34,736 nt of DNA from Chloroflexi bacterium TSY (lineage in GTDB: Bacteria; Chloroflexota; Anaerolineae; Caldilineales; Caldilineaceae). The notes below the pieces were generated by a model. That model had not been told where the DNA came from and searched no databases. It saw nothing but the letters and a program-made list of their open reading frames with translations. The position numbers and the translations under genes are program-made. The DNA lies in contig JAHBNG010000147.1 in NCBI GenBank assembly GCA_019217005.1, positions 1-34,736 of the forward strand, in the 5' to 3' direction. This document shows, in pieces, positions 7,214-15,057 of this stretch (position 1 is the stretch's first letter; each line of letters starts with the position of its first letter).

Positions 7214-9520
7214 GTGACTGAGGAGCAGCAAGATTTAAAAACAAAAAATGCTTCATTCACAACTGACAGCCCCCCGATAGTCAAGATCCTGCTAATCGAA
7301 GATGATCCCGATGACGAATTTTTGGTGAGAGAGAGTCTGACCGAATCGAAAGGAGTTGAATTTACAGTAGAGTGGGCGGAACGCTTATCAACAGGGCTGA
7401 ATCGCCTGAACCAAGGTGGAATTGATGTAGTCCTGCTCGATCTCTCCCTTCCCGACAGCCTGGGCGCCGAGACCTTCCGGCAGGTAAATGCTCAGGCACC
7501 AACTGTACCCGTTGTGGTCCTGACCGGTCTTGAGGATGAGATCTTAGGTGCTGAATTGGTCAGAGAGGGAGGTCAAGATTACCTGGTAAAGGGGCAGGTA
7601 AACGGCACCGTGCTGACCCGCTGCATCAACTATGCGATTGAACGCAAACAGGCGGAACAGGTCATCAGAAAGCTAGCAGAAGAGACCAGCGTGTTAGCCG
7701 AAATCGGACGCATCATCAGTTCATCCTTGCAAATTGATGAAGTCTATGAGCGTTTTTCCCAACAAGTGCTCAAGCTAATTCCCTGTGATCGGATCGCAGT
7801 CAACCTCATCGAACTCGACCATGAGCGGTTTCACAACGACTATATCTTTGGGGTTGACATTCCAGACCGTCAAAAGGGATACAGCAATCCTTTGCGCGGC
7901 ACATACGAAGAGGAAGTCGTTCAAACCAGAAAAGGGCTAATTATTCAAGGATTGGACTCGGCGGAAATAGCAAGGCGCTATCCTAACCTGGTATACAGCC
8001 TCTTATCAAATCTACAATCGCATCTTGCTGTCCCATTGATCTCGAACGACGAGGTCATAGGCGTTCTACATCTCAGCTCAACCAGATCCAATGCCTTTGT
8101 CGAGCAAGAGTTGGCACTGCTCGAACGAATCGCCGCACAGATTGCTGGTGCCATCGCCAGTTCACAACTCTATGCGCAGCTCAAACAGGCGGAAGAGTTT
8201 CTCAAACAACAGGCGGAAGAGCTAAGACGATCCAATAAAGAGCTAGAGCAGTTTGCTTACGTGGCATCGCACGATCTTCAAGAACCATTGCGAATGGTCA
8301 CGAGCTATGTCCAGTTCCTGGCCGCTGATTATCAAGGCAAATTAGACGCCGATGCTGATCGCTATATCAATTACGCCGTTGATGGAGCCAACCGAATGAA
8401 GGTGCTTATCGATGATCTGCTGGCCTTCTCTCGGGTGGGTACACAAGGAAGGCCTTTCGAGCCAACCAATTGTGTTAAGGCTCTGGAACAGATAGTCATC
8501 GATCTAGAAGCAGTTATCGATGAGAGCAGGGCAAAAGTAACGTGGGAAGATCTGCCAACAGTCATGGCCGATACATCCCAACTAACCCAGCTTCTGCGGA
8601 ATCTAGTTAGCAACGGAATCAAATATTGTGGCGACTCGTCACCTCATGTCCACATTTCGGCCGAGCTTGTTACTGTCAATAATAACCAGAGTGAGGAAAC
8701 CGAAGGAGAAATCGTGCGTGCCGTGCCACGTGCTACACGTGAGCAAACAGAAAAGGAGAAAGAATGGCGCTTTTCAGTCCGTGACAACGGCATTGGCATC
8801 GCGCCAGAGCACTATGAACGTATATTTTTAATGTTTCAAAGACTACATCATCGCTCCGAATATCCAGGAACCGGCATCGGTCTGGCAATTTGCCAGAAGA
8901 TTGTCGAGCGGCATGGAGGCCGGATCTGGCTAGAGTCGGAGCCAGGAAATGGTTCGACATTCTATTTTACAATTCCATTGATAACCAAGGAGAAATCTAA
9001 CATGTCACAGGAAAATAATAATGGCACGGCTGTTAAAGCTGCTAAGTTTGTCGAAATTTTGCTCGTGGAGGATAATCCGGGCGATGTAGAGTTGACCCAG
9101 AGAATTCTGACGGATTCAAAATTTGACCTAAATTTTAATGTTGCAGAAGATGGTGAGCGGGCAATGGATTTTCTTCGCCGGATAGGAGGACACAAAAGTG
9201 CGCCACGTCCTGACTTGGTTCTACTCGATCTGAACATGCCCAGAATGGATGGTTTTCAAGTCTTGGAGAAGCTAAAGGGAGATCCCGAACTTCAATCGAT
9301 TCCGGTAATGATCCTGACTTCTACCCAAGGAGAGCGAGATCGTCTTTATGGTCTCGGTATTTCACCCAATCGCTACTGTCCAAAACCCCTCGATCTGGAT
9401 CAGTTTGATACTTTGGTCGATCTATTACAATCTGGATCAGTTCCACCAGAAACGCAAGCAATTCCGCAGCAAGTAGAAGAGGAGTCCCGAAAAAGGTGGT
9501 GGCAATTCGGCAAACGGTAA
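7214..9520 (+). CDS. Hybrid sensor kinase: receiver - GAF - HisKA - HATPase - receiver
   Basis: GTG 7214 follows GAGGAAAGAGGTAA. Domain order over 768 residues: receiver 1 (about 18-140; KILLIEDDPDDE, Asp in VVLLDLSLPDS, Lys in DYLVKGQ); GAF (about 155-325; SVLAEIGRIISSSLQIDEVY); a coiled coil; HisKA ([15 protein letters not shown], about 348); HATPase (LVSNGIKYC, VRDNGIGI, GTGIGLAICQKIVERHGG) to about 590; receiver 2 (about 613-745; EILLVEDNPGDVE, Asp in DLVLLDLNMPRMDG, Lys in RYCPKPLDLDQ). Receiver 2 looks like a once separate gene: an internal ATG at 9002 has its own AAGGAG at 8987-8992, and out-of-frame TGA and TAA lie at 8979-8984. The GAF domain is probably the input, but no chromophore Cys is evident to me. 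Confidence 0.93.
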   Translation: MTEEQQDLKTKNASFTTDSPPIVKILLIEDDPDDEFLVRESLTESKGVEFTVEWAERLSTGLNRLNQGGIDVVLLDLSLPDSLGAETFRQVNAQAPTVPVVVLTGLEDEILGAELVREGGQDYLVKGQVNGTVLTRCINYAIERKQAEQVIRKLAEETSVLAEIGRIISSSLQIDEVYERFSQQVLKLIPCDRIAVNLIELDHERFHNDYIFGVDIPDRQKGYSNPLRGTYEEEVVQTRKGLIIQGLDSAEIARRYPNLVYSLLSNLQSHLAVPLISNDEVIGVLHLSSTRSNAFVEQELALLERIAAQIAGAIASSQLYAQLKQAEEFLKQQAEELRRSNKELEQFAYVASHDLQEPLRMVTSYVQFLAADYQGKLDADADRYINYAVDGANRMKVLIDDLLAFSRVGTQGRPFEPTNCVKALEQIVIDLEAVIDESRAKVTWEDLPTVMADTSQLTQLLRNLVSNGIKYCGDSSPHVHISAELVTVNNNQSEETEGEIVRAVPRATREQTEKEKEWRFSVRDNGIGIAPEHYERIFLMFQRLHHRSEYPGTGIGLAICQKIVERHGGRIWLESEPGNGSTFYFTIPLITKEKSNMSQENNNGTAVKAAKFVEILLVEDNPGDVELTQRILTDSKFDLNFNVAEDGERAMDFLRRIGGHKSAPRPDLVLLDLNMPRMDGFQVLEKLKGDPELQSIPVMILTSTQGERDRLYGLGISPNRYCPKPLDLDQFDTLVDLLQSGSVPPETQAIPQQVEEESRKRWWQFGKR
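8987..9004 (+). promoter_or_regulatory. Internal ribosome-binding site and start inside the hybrid kinase
   Basis: AAGGAG (8987-8992), a 9-nt spacer and ATG (9002-9004) lie in frame at the junction between the HATPase and the C-terminal receiver. This is the layout of a separate Rcp gene after a kinase gene, as in the 6442/6447 pair. A free 172-residue receiver could be made in addition to the fusion. Confidence 0.6.
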
Positions 9521-9525
9521 CCCTT

Positions 9526-9797
9526 ATGCACGTCATCAGCATTCAAGATGGATTCCGCGGGCTGATGGAAAACAGAACAGTTTCCTTGGATGGTTCAATG
9601 TTATCTGATATCCTGACGCTTGGCAGAACCATTCTGAGGACAAGCCGCACCGAATGCCCATAGGCGGTAAGATGATGGACATGACCGACGTGATCGTCGA
9701 TAATTTCCGGAAGCATCAATTGGATATGTTGGTCTGTCTAGGCGGTGGTGGAACCCAGAAAACGGCTCAAAGCTACTTCGAAGCAGGTGGCAAATGA
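9526..9797 (+). pseudogene. Remnant of an ATP/PPi-dependent 6-phosphofructokinase gene
   Basis: Frame 1 from 9526 reads VISIQDGFRGLMENRTVSLD and [15 protein letters not shown], typical of the PFK segment after the N-terminal nucleotide loop. It stops at TAG 9661. A neighbouring frame continues from 9663 with [20 protein letters not shown] and [19 protein letters not shown], matching the PFK block that ends in GGDGT (here GGGGT, Asp lost). The first roughly 40 residues and everything after GGDGT are missing, and there is a frameshift, so it is dead. It ends at 9797, overlapping the start of the next kinase gene at 9794. A metabolic fragment among signalling genes points to a past rearrangement. 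Confidence 0.8.
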
Positions 9798-11251
9798 CAA
9801 AAAATATGCAACAACTCCAGAAAGAATTAGAACATGGGGCGTCCTTTCCTGAATTGAATCCCAGCGCGATTATCGAACTAGACCTAGCTGGGAACATCCA
9901 TTTTCTCAACCCCGCCGCAACTCGTCTATTTCCAAATCTTCAGGCATCTGGTTTAGAACACCTGCTGCTGAAAGATGTACATACGGTGGTTGCCACGTTG
10001 AAAAGCGAAGAAAGAACCTCCCTCACTGATGAAGTGAGGATCGATAACGGCTGGTATCAGCGAGTGCTACATCTCGTTCAGAAGACCGATCGAGTCCGTC
10101 TCTTTGTGCTCGATGTGACTGAGCACAAGCGGACCGAGGAAGCGTTCAGGAAAGAGCGTTATTTGTTGCGTACGTTGATCGACAACCTGCCTGACTACAT
10201 ATTCGTCAAAGATACGGAAAGTCGCTTTGTGGTCAACAATGAAGCTCATTTACACGTGTTGGGTGCCACAACGCAGGAGGAGGTAGTGGGCAAGACCGAT
10301 TTCGACATGTTCCCGCGAGAGTTAGCTGAACAATATTATGCCGACGAACAGGCAATCATTCGGTCTGGCGTGTCGCTGGTCGACCGGGAAGAGATAACCA
10401 TTACACCAGAAGGCCGAAAGCAATGGCTATCGACGACCAAAGTACCTCTGCACGACAAGCACGGGACTCTCATAGGTCTGGTTGGCATGAGCCGAGATAT
10501 TACTAAACGCAAGGAGGCAGAAAGCAAACTGCAACAGACAGCCAACGAATTGGCTCGTTCTAATGCTGAACTGGAACAGTTTGCGTATGTGGCATCTCAC
10601 GATCTGCAAGAACCGTTGCGTGCGATAACAGGATATATTCAGTTGATCCAACGACGGTACGCGGAGAAGTTAGGCAAAGATGCAGATACGTTTATTGAGC
10701 GCTCCGTTGCTGCCGCAAATCGCATGAAAAGCCTGATTGAAGCGCTGCTTGCCTATTCGCGCGTGGGTAAACGTAGCAGTCTAGTCAGCCAGACAAACTG
10801 TTCGACCGTAGTGGCACAAACGTTAAATAGCCTAGAAGCAATTATACAAGAGAACAACGCTTCGATTACATACGATTCGCTCCCAACCGTCATGGCAGAC
10901 GCCACTCAACTGGGACAACTCTTCCAGAATTTAATCAGCAATGCCATCAAGTTCCGTGGAGAGCAGACGCCCGCGATCCAAATCAAAGCGGTTTCTAATG
11001 ATAGTGAGTGGCTTTCCTCGGTACACGACAATGGGATTGGCATCGAACCCCAATATGCTGAGCGCATCTTCCTGATCTTCCAACGCTTACATACGCGTTC
11101 CGAATATCCAGGGACAGGCATCGGTCTGGCGATGTGCAAAAAGATTGTTGAACATCATGGCGGTTGTATTTGGTTCGAGTCGGAACCAGGACAGGGGACA
11201 ACGTTCTTTTTTACCTTGCCGCTAGAGGAAAATCTTCATTATGAACAGTAG
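9794..11251 (+). CDS. PAS-PAS sensor histidine kinase
   Basis: A 485-residue soluble kinase with no membrane segment. A first, weak PAS-like domain (about 22-115: [20 protein letters not shown]) is followed by a clear PAS/PAC domain (about 125-245: [36 protein letters not shown]), a coiled coil, the HisKA box [15 protein letters not shown] (about 262) and a HATPase ([36 protein letters not shown]). The G1 box reads SVHDNGIGI with His where relatives usually have Arg. ATG 9794 lies at the end of the pfk remnant without a strong ribosome site. The last 11 bases overlap the partner receiver, which implies coupled translation. It is a paralogue of the kinases at 5224 and 7214. Confidence 0.92.
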   Translation: MTKNMQQLQKELEHGASFPELNPSAIIELDLAGNIHFLNPAATRLFPNLQASGLEHLLLKDVHTVVATLKSEERTSLTDEVRIDNGWYQRVLHLVQKTDRVRLFVLDVTEHKRTEEAFRKERYLLRTLIDNLPDYIFVKDTESRFVVNNEAHLHVLGATTQEEVVGKTDFDMFPRELAEQYYADEQAIIRSGVSLVDREEITITPEGRKQWLSTTKVPLHDKHGTLIGLVGMSRDITKRKEAESKLQQTANELARSNAELEQFAYVASHDLQEPLRAITGYIQLIQRRYAEKLGKDADTFIERSVAAANRMKSLIEALLAYSRVGKRSSLVSQTNCSTVVAQTLNSLEAIIQENNASITYDSLPTVMADATQLGQLFQNLISNAIKFRGEQTPAIQIKAVSNDSEWLSSVHDNGIGIEPQYAERIFLIFQRLHTRSEYPGTGIGLAMCKKIVEHHGGCIWFESEPGQGTTFFFTLPLEENLHYEQ

Positions 11252-11696
11252 TAAGCTGGGGCAACCAATTGAAGTCTTAATGTTTGAGGACAATCCCGAC
11301 GATGTCCTCCTGACCCAAGAAGCGCTGGTTGAGACCAAAATGCATATCAATTTAAGTGTCGTCCAAGACGGTGTAGACGGATTGGCATTTTTGCGCCGTC
11401 AAGGAAACTTTGCAAATGCTCCACGGCCAGACCTAATTCTACTCGACCTAAACTTGCCTAAAAAAGATGGACGCGAGGTGCTGGCAGAAATCAAAGCTGA
11501 CGCCGATCTCAAGGTCATCCCGATTGTCATTCTTACGACTTCAGAAGCGGATGAGGATATATTCAAAGCCTATTCCCTCCATGCAAATTGCTATATTACC
11601 AAGCCTGTCGACCTGGACCAGTTCATCCAAGTCGTTCAGACGATCGAAGATTTTTGGATCACGATCGTCAAATTACCCAGAGAAGAGAAGCTTTGA
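11241..11696 (+). CDS. Single-domain response regulator (Rcp1/CheY-like)
   Basis: The 151-residue product is a lone receiver: [16 protein letters not shown], phospho-acceptor Asp in [14 protein letters not shown], Thr in [12 protein letters not shown] and Lys-Pro in [11 protein letters not shown]. It overlaps the preceding kinase gene by 11 bp, so the two are translationally coupled and form a kinase-receiver pair like 5224/6447. The final segment, [11 protein letters not shown], resembles KYWFEIVELPP of the 6447 protein, which supports duplication of a kinase-receiver module. Confidence 0.93.
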   Translation: MNSSKLGQPIEVLMFEDNPDDVLLTQEALVETKMHINLSVVQDGVDGLAFLRRQGNFANAPRPDLILLDLNLPKKDGREVLAEIKADADLKVIPIVILTTSEADEDIFKAYSLHANCYITKPVDLDQFIQVVQTIEDFWITIVKLPREEKL

Positions 11697-11777
11697 AGCA
11701 TTGGGTTATCTCTGTAACGAATCAATTTGTATAATTTTTGATCGAGATTCTACGTAGTCGAAAAATACTTCTAACAC

Positions 11778-12032
11778 TTAGACAGGCAAAAGCGGTACAC
11801 TCTTTTGCTCATCAGAAATCGAAAAATTTTCGAGAAATTCGGTTTGTAATTTCAGCGCAAGCTCCTCAGGTTCCTTGTCAGTAAGCGTAAGTTGTCCACC
11901 CGCTGCACATTGCTCGCCCACAATTGTGCGGGCAATCTCACCTGCGCCAAGCTTGTTCTCGGTACGAATTGAAAAATAGATCGTATCTTGCCTGCGCCCC
12001 CATTCACTTATCGAAATAGTAATGATGGTCAA
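11778..12032 (-). pseudogene. C-terminal remnant of a DHH/DHHA1-type phosphoesterase
   Basis: The 84-residue frame reads DTIYFSIRTENKLGAGEIAR and then TIVGEQCAAGGQLTL. This resembles the substrate-binding DHHA1 end of DHH phosphoesterases (SxRS ... GGGHxxAAG), but the glycine-histidine motif is degraded. The catalytic DHH half is absent, and the frame is closed by a stop just upstream of the apparent TTG start, so it looks like a gene fragment. It is divergent from the DUF2294 gene, with about 20 bp between them. The family call is tentative. Confidence 0.5.
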
Positions 12033-12052
12033 ATCATGTTAGAATACAACCC

Positions 12053-12430
12053 ATGACGCGTGGAATGGTAGAAGCCAAATTTACAAAAGCAATTATTCAA
12101 TTTGAGAAGGAGCATTTAGGGCGCGGTCCACTTGATGCACGCACAATCTTCCTCAACGACATGATCCTTGTGCGACTGAAAGGGTTGATGACACCTGCCG
12201 AACAGAAACTAGCCGCTAGTACGGAAGGACGCGATCTAGTGAAAGAGATGCGCCGTCAACTCTTCGAAAGTTCCCGGCCATTGATAGAAGACATTGTTCG
12301 AAATGTAACTGATTGTCAACTGATCAGCCTACACACTGACATGAGCACAAAGACTGGTGAACGAATGATTGTCTTGGTTGTGGATGAGGATTTGGACAAG
12401 AAGTATCCGCTGATCAAAGGAAAACGTTAA
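12053..12430 (+). CDS. DUF2294 domain protein
   Basis: A 125-residue protein matching DUF2294 across its length: KFTKAIIQFEKEHLGRGP, NDMILVRLKGLMTPAEQKLA, EGRDLVKEMRRQLFE and SLHTDMSTKTGERMIVLVVD. The family is widespread; its biochemical role is not established, and some relatives are linked to Na+ or bicarbonate transport. A second, diverged member lies at 19962. Both border ion-antiporter genes in this window. ATG 12053 is used; ATG 12065 is an alternative, and no clear ribosome site separates them. Confidence 0.88.
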   Translation: MTRGMVEAKFTKAIIQFEKEHLGRGPLDARTIFLNDMILVRLKGLMTPAEQKLAASTEGRDLVKEMRRQLFESSRPLIEDIVRNVTDCQLISLHTDMSTKTGERMIVLVVDEDLDKKYPLIKGKR

Positions 12431-12462
12431 TCAAATTCTCATCCTTTTCCTTGTACAAACTA

Positions 12463-12490
12463 TTGACAAAGTTTCAATATTCTGTATAAT
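12463..12490 (+). promoter_or_regulatory. Consensus sigma-70-type promoter
   Basis: TTGACA (12463-12468) and TATAAT (12485-12490) are both perfect consensus hexamers with a 16-bp spacer. Transcription would start at about 12497 and enter the leader RNA that precedes mrpA. Confidence 0.85.
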
Positions 12491-12496
12491 GGAGCC

Positions 12497-12613
12497 GAAG
12501 CTATAACTAAGGCGGACTAGGTAGCGTATAGCCTTTGCCCTTGAGCAAAGGGGATAAGATACAAAGTAGGCCGACACGAAGACCTGAATCCAGGTTCGTG
12601 TCGGCCTTTTTTT
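12497..12613 (+). ncRNA. Candidate leader RNA or small RNA upstream of mrpA
   Basis: About 117 nt lie between the promoter and a strong terminator, with no ORF. Visible pairing: GCTATA (about 12500) with TATAGC (about 12528), then CCTTTGC/GCAAAGG (about 12533-12552, 7 bp), then the terminator hairpin. It could be a free small RNA or a cis-acting attenuator for the Na+/H+ antiporter operon whose first ATG is 78 bp after the terminator. I tried to match it to known riboswitch cores (fluoride, yybP-ykoY, ydaO, M-box, ykkC) from memory and saw no fit. Confidence 0.6.
12568..12613 (+). terminator. Rho-independent terminator of the leader RNA
   Basis: A 13-bp stem AGGCCGACACGAA (12568-12580) / TTCGTGTCGGCCT (12595-12607), an inner CCTG/CAGG pairing, and a T7 run. 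It lies between the consensus promoter and mrpA, so it must be bypassed or regulated for that promoter to serve mrpA. A second hairpin, CAGGTTGT/ACAACCTG, follows at about 12639-12666. Confidence 0.9.
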
Positions 12614-12690
12614 ATTCTATTTCTTGGATGACATCAGGTTGTTGACTTGATTGTACAACCTGGGTGCGGCACCGACCGAGGTAACAAAAT

Positions 12691-14074
12691 ATGATTCCAC
12701 TCAATCAAGATTTGCCTACCATCCAGCGTCTAAATATTCATAAATTCAAGTTCGTAGCGTGGTTACTTGCGCTGTTGCCGCTCGCAATCTTCGCACTATT
12801 GTTGAATGCCCAAAGCACCATTGTAAGTGGTCATTCGATCTACGGTACGCTCTCGTGGGTACCAAGTCTAGGCATCTCGCTTTCATGGCAGATTGATGGC
12901 CTGAGTTTGCTCTTTGGGCTGCTCATTAGTGGCATCGGTGCGCTGGTTCTTGTTTACGCTAGTGGTTATCTGGCCAGCGACGGGCAGTTGGGTCGCTTTT
13001 ACCTATATCTGCTGACCTTTATGATAGCCATGTTGGGCCTTGTCTTTTCGGCCAATCTACTAACGCTCTTTATTTTCTGGGAGCTAACCAGTATCAGTTC
13101 CTATCTACTAATTGGCTACAAGCATCGCTACCAAAGTTCCCGTTCGTCTGCTCTGCAAGCCCTGCTCGTCACAGGCAGCGGTGGGCTCGCGCTCCTGGCC
13201 GGTATCCTGCTCCTCGGGCAGGTGTCCGGAACGATGGAGAGCGGCGAATTGGCTGTGCAGAGCCAGATGATTCAAGAGGATCCACTCTATAACGTCTTGG
13301 CTTGATGTGGGTGCTCGTATTGGGCCGGAACAGGGATTTCGTTGGTTGCTCAATGGATTGCCTCGGATAGCCACGTGGCAGACGAAGCAACTACAACATG
13401 GCTATCTGCGGTACTATCTCAGGTTGGTCATGGTCGTGATGGTGATGTTCGTTGGCTTTACGCTTTTGACACAGACCAGTATGAAGTGGAGGGTAAATGG
13501 GATTCCAACTTGGTCAGCCATCAGCGTCTACGAGGCGGGGCTACAGGCTCTCATGTTGGTGGCAACGGGGTACGCAGTTACTTCTGCTTCTCGCATGGTC
13601 GCAATTGTTTCCGTTGGCGTTGTGGGCCTGGGGATGACTTTACTCTTTGCTTTATACAGTGCACCTGACTTGGCCATGACGCAGTTTGCCGTAGAAACAT
13701 TGACCGTTTTGCTCTTTGTCTTTGTCCTCTATCGGCTGCCTCTCTTTGCCAAACTGACAAGCCAGCGTGGACGGTTACGAGACGCAGCGGTTGCCGTGGT
13801 GACAGGTGGACTCATGGCGATGCTGGTACTGGTAGCTGTGCAGGAACCCCATCCTATGCATGTGAGTAACTACTTTGCCAATCAAAGTTGGCTAGCCGCA
13901 AACGGACGTAATGTCGTCAATGTAATTTTGGTTGATTTCCGGGCATTGGACACGCTCGGCGAAGTAATCGTTTTGGTTGTGGCTGCGCTTGGTGTGCATG
14001 CGCTGATTCGTCCGTTAATTCGTGACGTCAATCAGTCTGAAGCGGTTGACGTTAAACAGGCTTATTGGAAATAG
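12691..14074 (+). pseudogene. mrpA: mrpA with a large internal deletion
   Basis: MrpA is the largest subunit of the Mrp Na+/H+ antiporter, usually about 750-950 residues. Here only the two ends exist. 12691-13305 encodes the N-terminal helices with the complex-I-like block [20 protein letters not shown] and [20 protein letters not shown], and stops after [10 protein letters not shown]. From about 13295, in another frame, the C-terminal part resumes ([68 protein letters not shown]). Roughly 300 residues of the proton-channel core are missing and the junction is out of frame. The gene cannot make a working subunit. It leads the operon and has a GAGGT ribosome site. Confidence 0.92.
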
Positions 14075-14170
14075 ATATTCTGATTCTTCCAGAGCGCAGT
14101 GGATAACTACCTCCTAGAGATTAACTCGCTCAACAAAATCCGAAATTTTTTTGGTTGTGGAGAATGAACA

Positions 14171-14692
14171 ATGAATAACCACTCAGTAATTTTTGAGACA
14201 TCAACACGATTTCTATTGCCTCTTTTGCTGCTCTTTTCGCTCTTTCTGCTCTTGCGTGGACACAACGAGCCGGGTGGCGGTTTTGTGGGCGGGTTGGTTG
14301 CAGCAGCGGCGATTGCTCTCTATGCACTGGCTGCTGGTGTTGAGAATGCACACAGAATGCTGCGCTTGGATTTACGTACGCTGATGGGTGTTGGATTGCT
14401 TTTTGCTATTGTGGCTGGAGTCTTTGGTTTGTTGACCGGTGGTCCGATTCTTACGGGGCTTTGGTACAGCCAGCCAATCCCTGTCGTGGGTAAGGTAGGT
14501 ACACCGCTTCTCTTTGATGTAGGCGTCTACCTGGTGGTGCTCGGTGTCATACTGAAGATCCTCTTTACATTAATGACCGCACCAGAGGTAGCCCAGCAAC
14601 CTGTGTCGATCAAGGGTTTGGTCGCCACAAACGTCCATGAAACCGCGCAAGACGAAACACCACACGCTGTGCGTGATGATCGGTGGAGATAG
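14171..14692 (+). CDS. mrpB: Mrp antiporter subunit B
   Basis: A 173-residue membrane protein: [20 protein letters not shown], then the MrpB/MnhB signature [34 protein letters not shown] and [23 protein letters not shown] 14171 has GGAGA ten bases upstream. It is part of the multisubunit Na+/H+ antiporter in the cytoplasmic membrane and overlaps or nearly abuts mrpC. The subunit itself is intact, although mrpA and mrpD around it are broken. Confidence 0.94.
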   Translation: MNNHSVIFETSTRFLLPLLLLFSLFLLLRGHNEPGGGFVGGLVAAAAIALYALAAGVENAHRMLRLDLRTLMGVGLLFAIVAGVFGLLTGGPILTGLWYSQPIPVVGKVGTPLLFDVGVYLVVLGVILKILFTLMTAPEVAQQPVSIKGLVATNVHETAQDETPHAVRDDRWR

Positions 14693-14697
14693 AAATT

Positions 14698-15057
14698 GTG
14701 GAAATTATTCTAGCCTTAACCGTGGGCGGATTATATGCTGCCGCTATTTACATGATGCTACGGAGAAGCATAGCCAAATTCATAATAGGGCTCGTGCTGC
14801 TGGGACATGCAACACATCTGCTCATCTTGACGGTCGGTCGCACTGTGCGTGGTGCCCCTCCGCTCATTGCAGGCAACGCTGACAAGCTGACCCCTATCTT
14901 CGCTGACCCAACACCCCAAGCACTGATTCTGACAGCCATTGTGATTAGCTTTGGTGTGCAGGCCTTTGCGCTAGTATTGATCAAACGAGTCTATCAAACC
15001 CAAGGCACGGGTGATGTGGATCGGATGCGCGCAACTGACCGTTTAGAGGCGATCTGA
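14698..15057 (+). CDS. mrpC: Mrp antiporter subunit C (NuoK-like)
   Basis: GTG 14698 is preferred because GGAG (14685-14688) stands 9 bases before it; GTG 14683 is also in frame. The 119-residue product has three membrane segments and NuoK/MrpC motifs: [34 protein letters not shown], and [20 protein letters not shown]. It is the small proton-path subunit next to MrpD. The stop codon TGA overlaps the mrpD start (TGATG), so translation is coupled. Confidence 0.94.
   Translation: MEIILALTVGGLYAAAIYMMLRRSIAKFIIGLVLLGHATHLLILTVGRTVRGAPPLIAGNADKLTPIFADPTPQALILTAIVISFGVQAFALVLIKRVYQTQGTGDVDRMRATDRLEAI

Noticed and set aside
9601..9909. Minus-strand ORF of 102 residues
   Set aside because: It overlaps the pfk remnant and the start of the PAS kinase on the other strand. 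The PFK similarity is on the plus strand and this frame shows no recognisable features.
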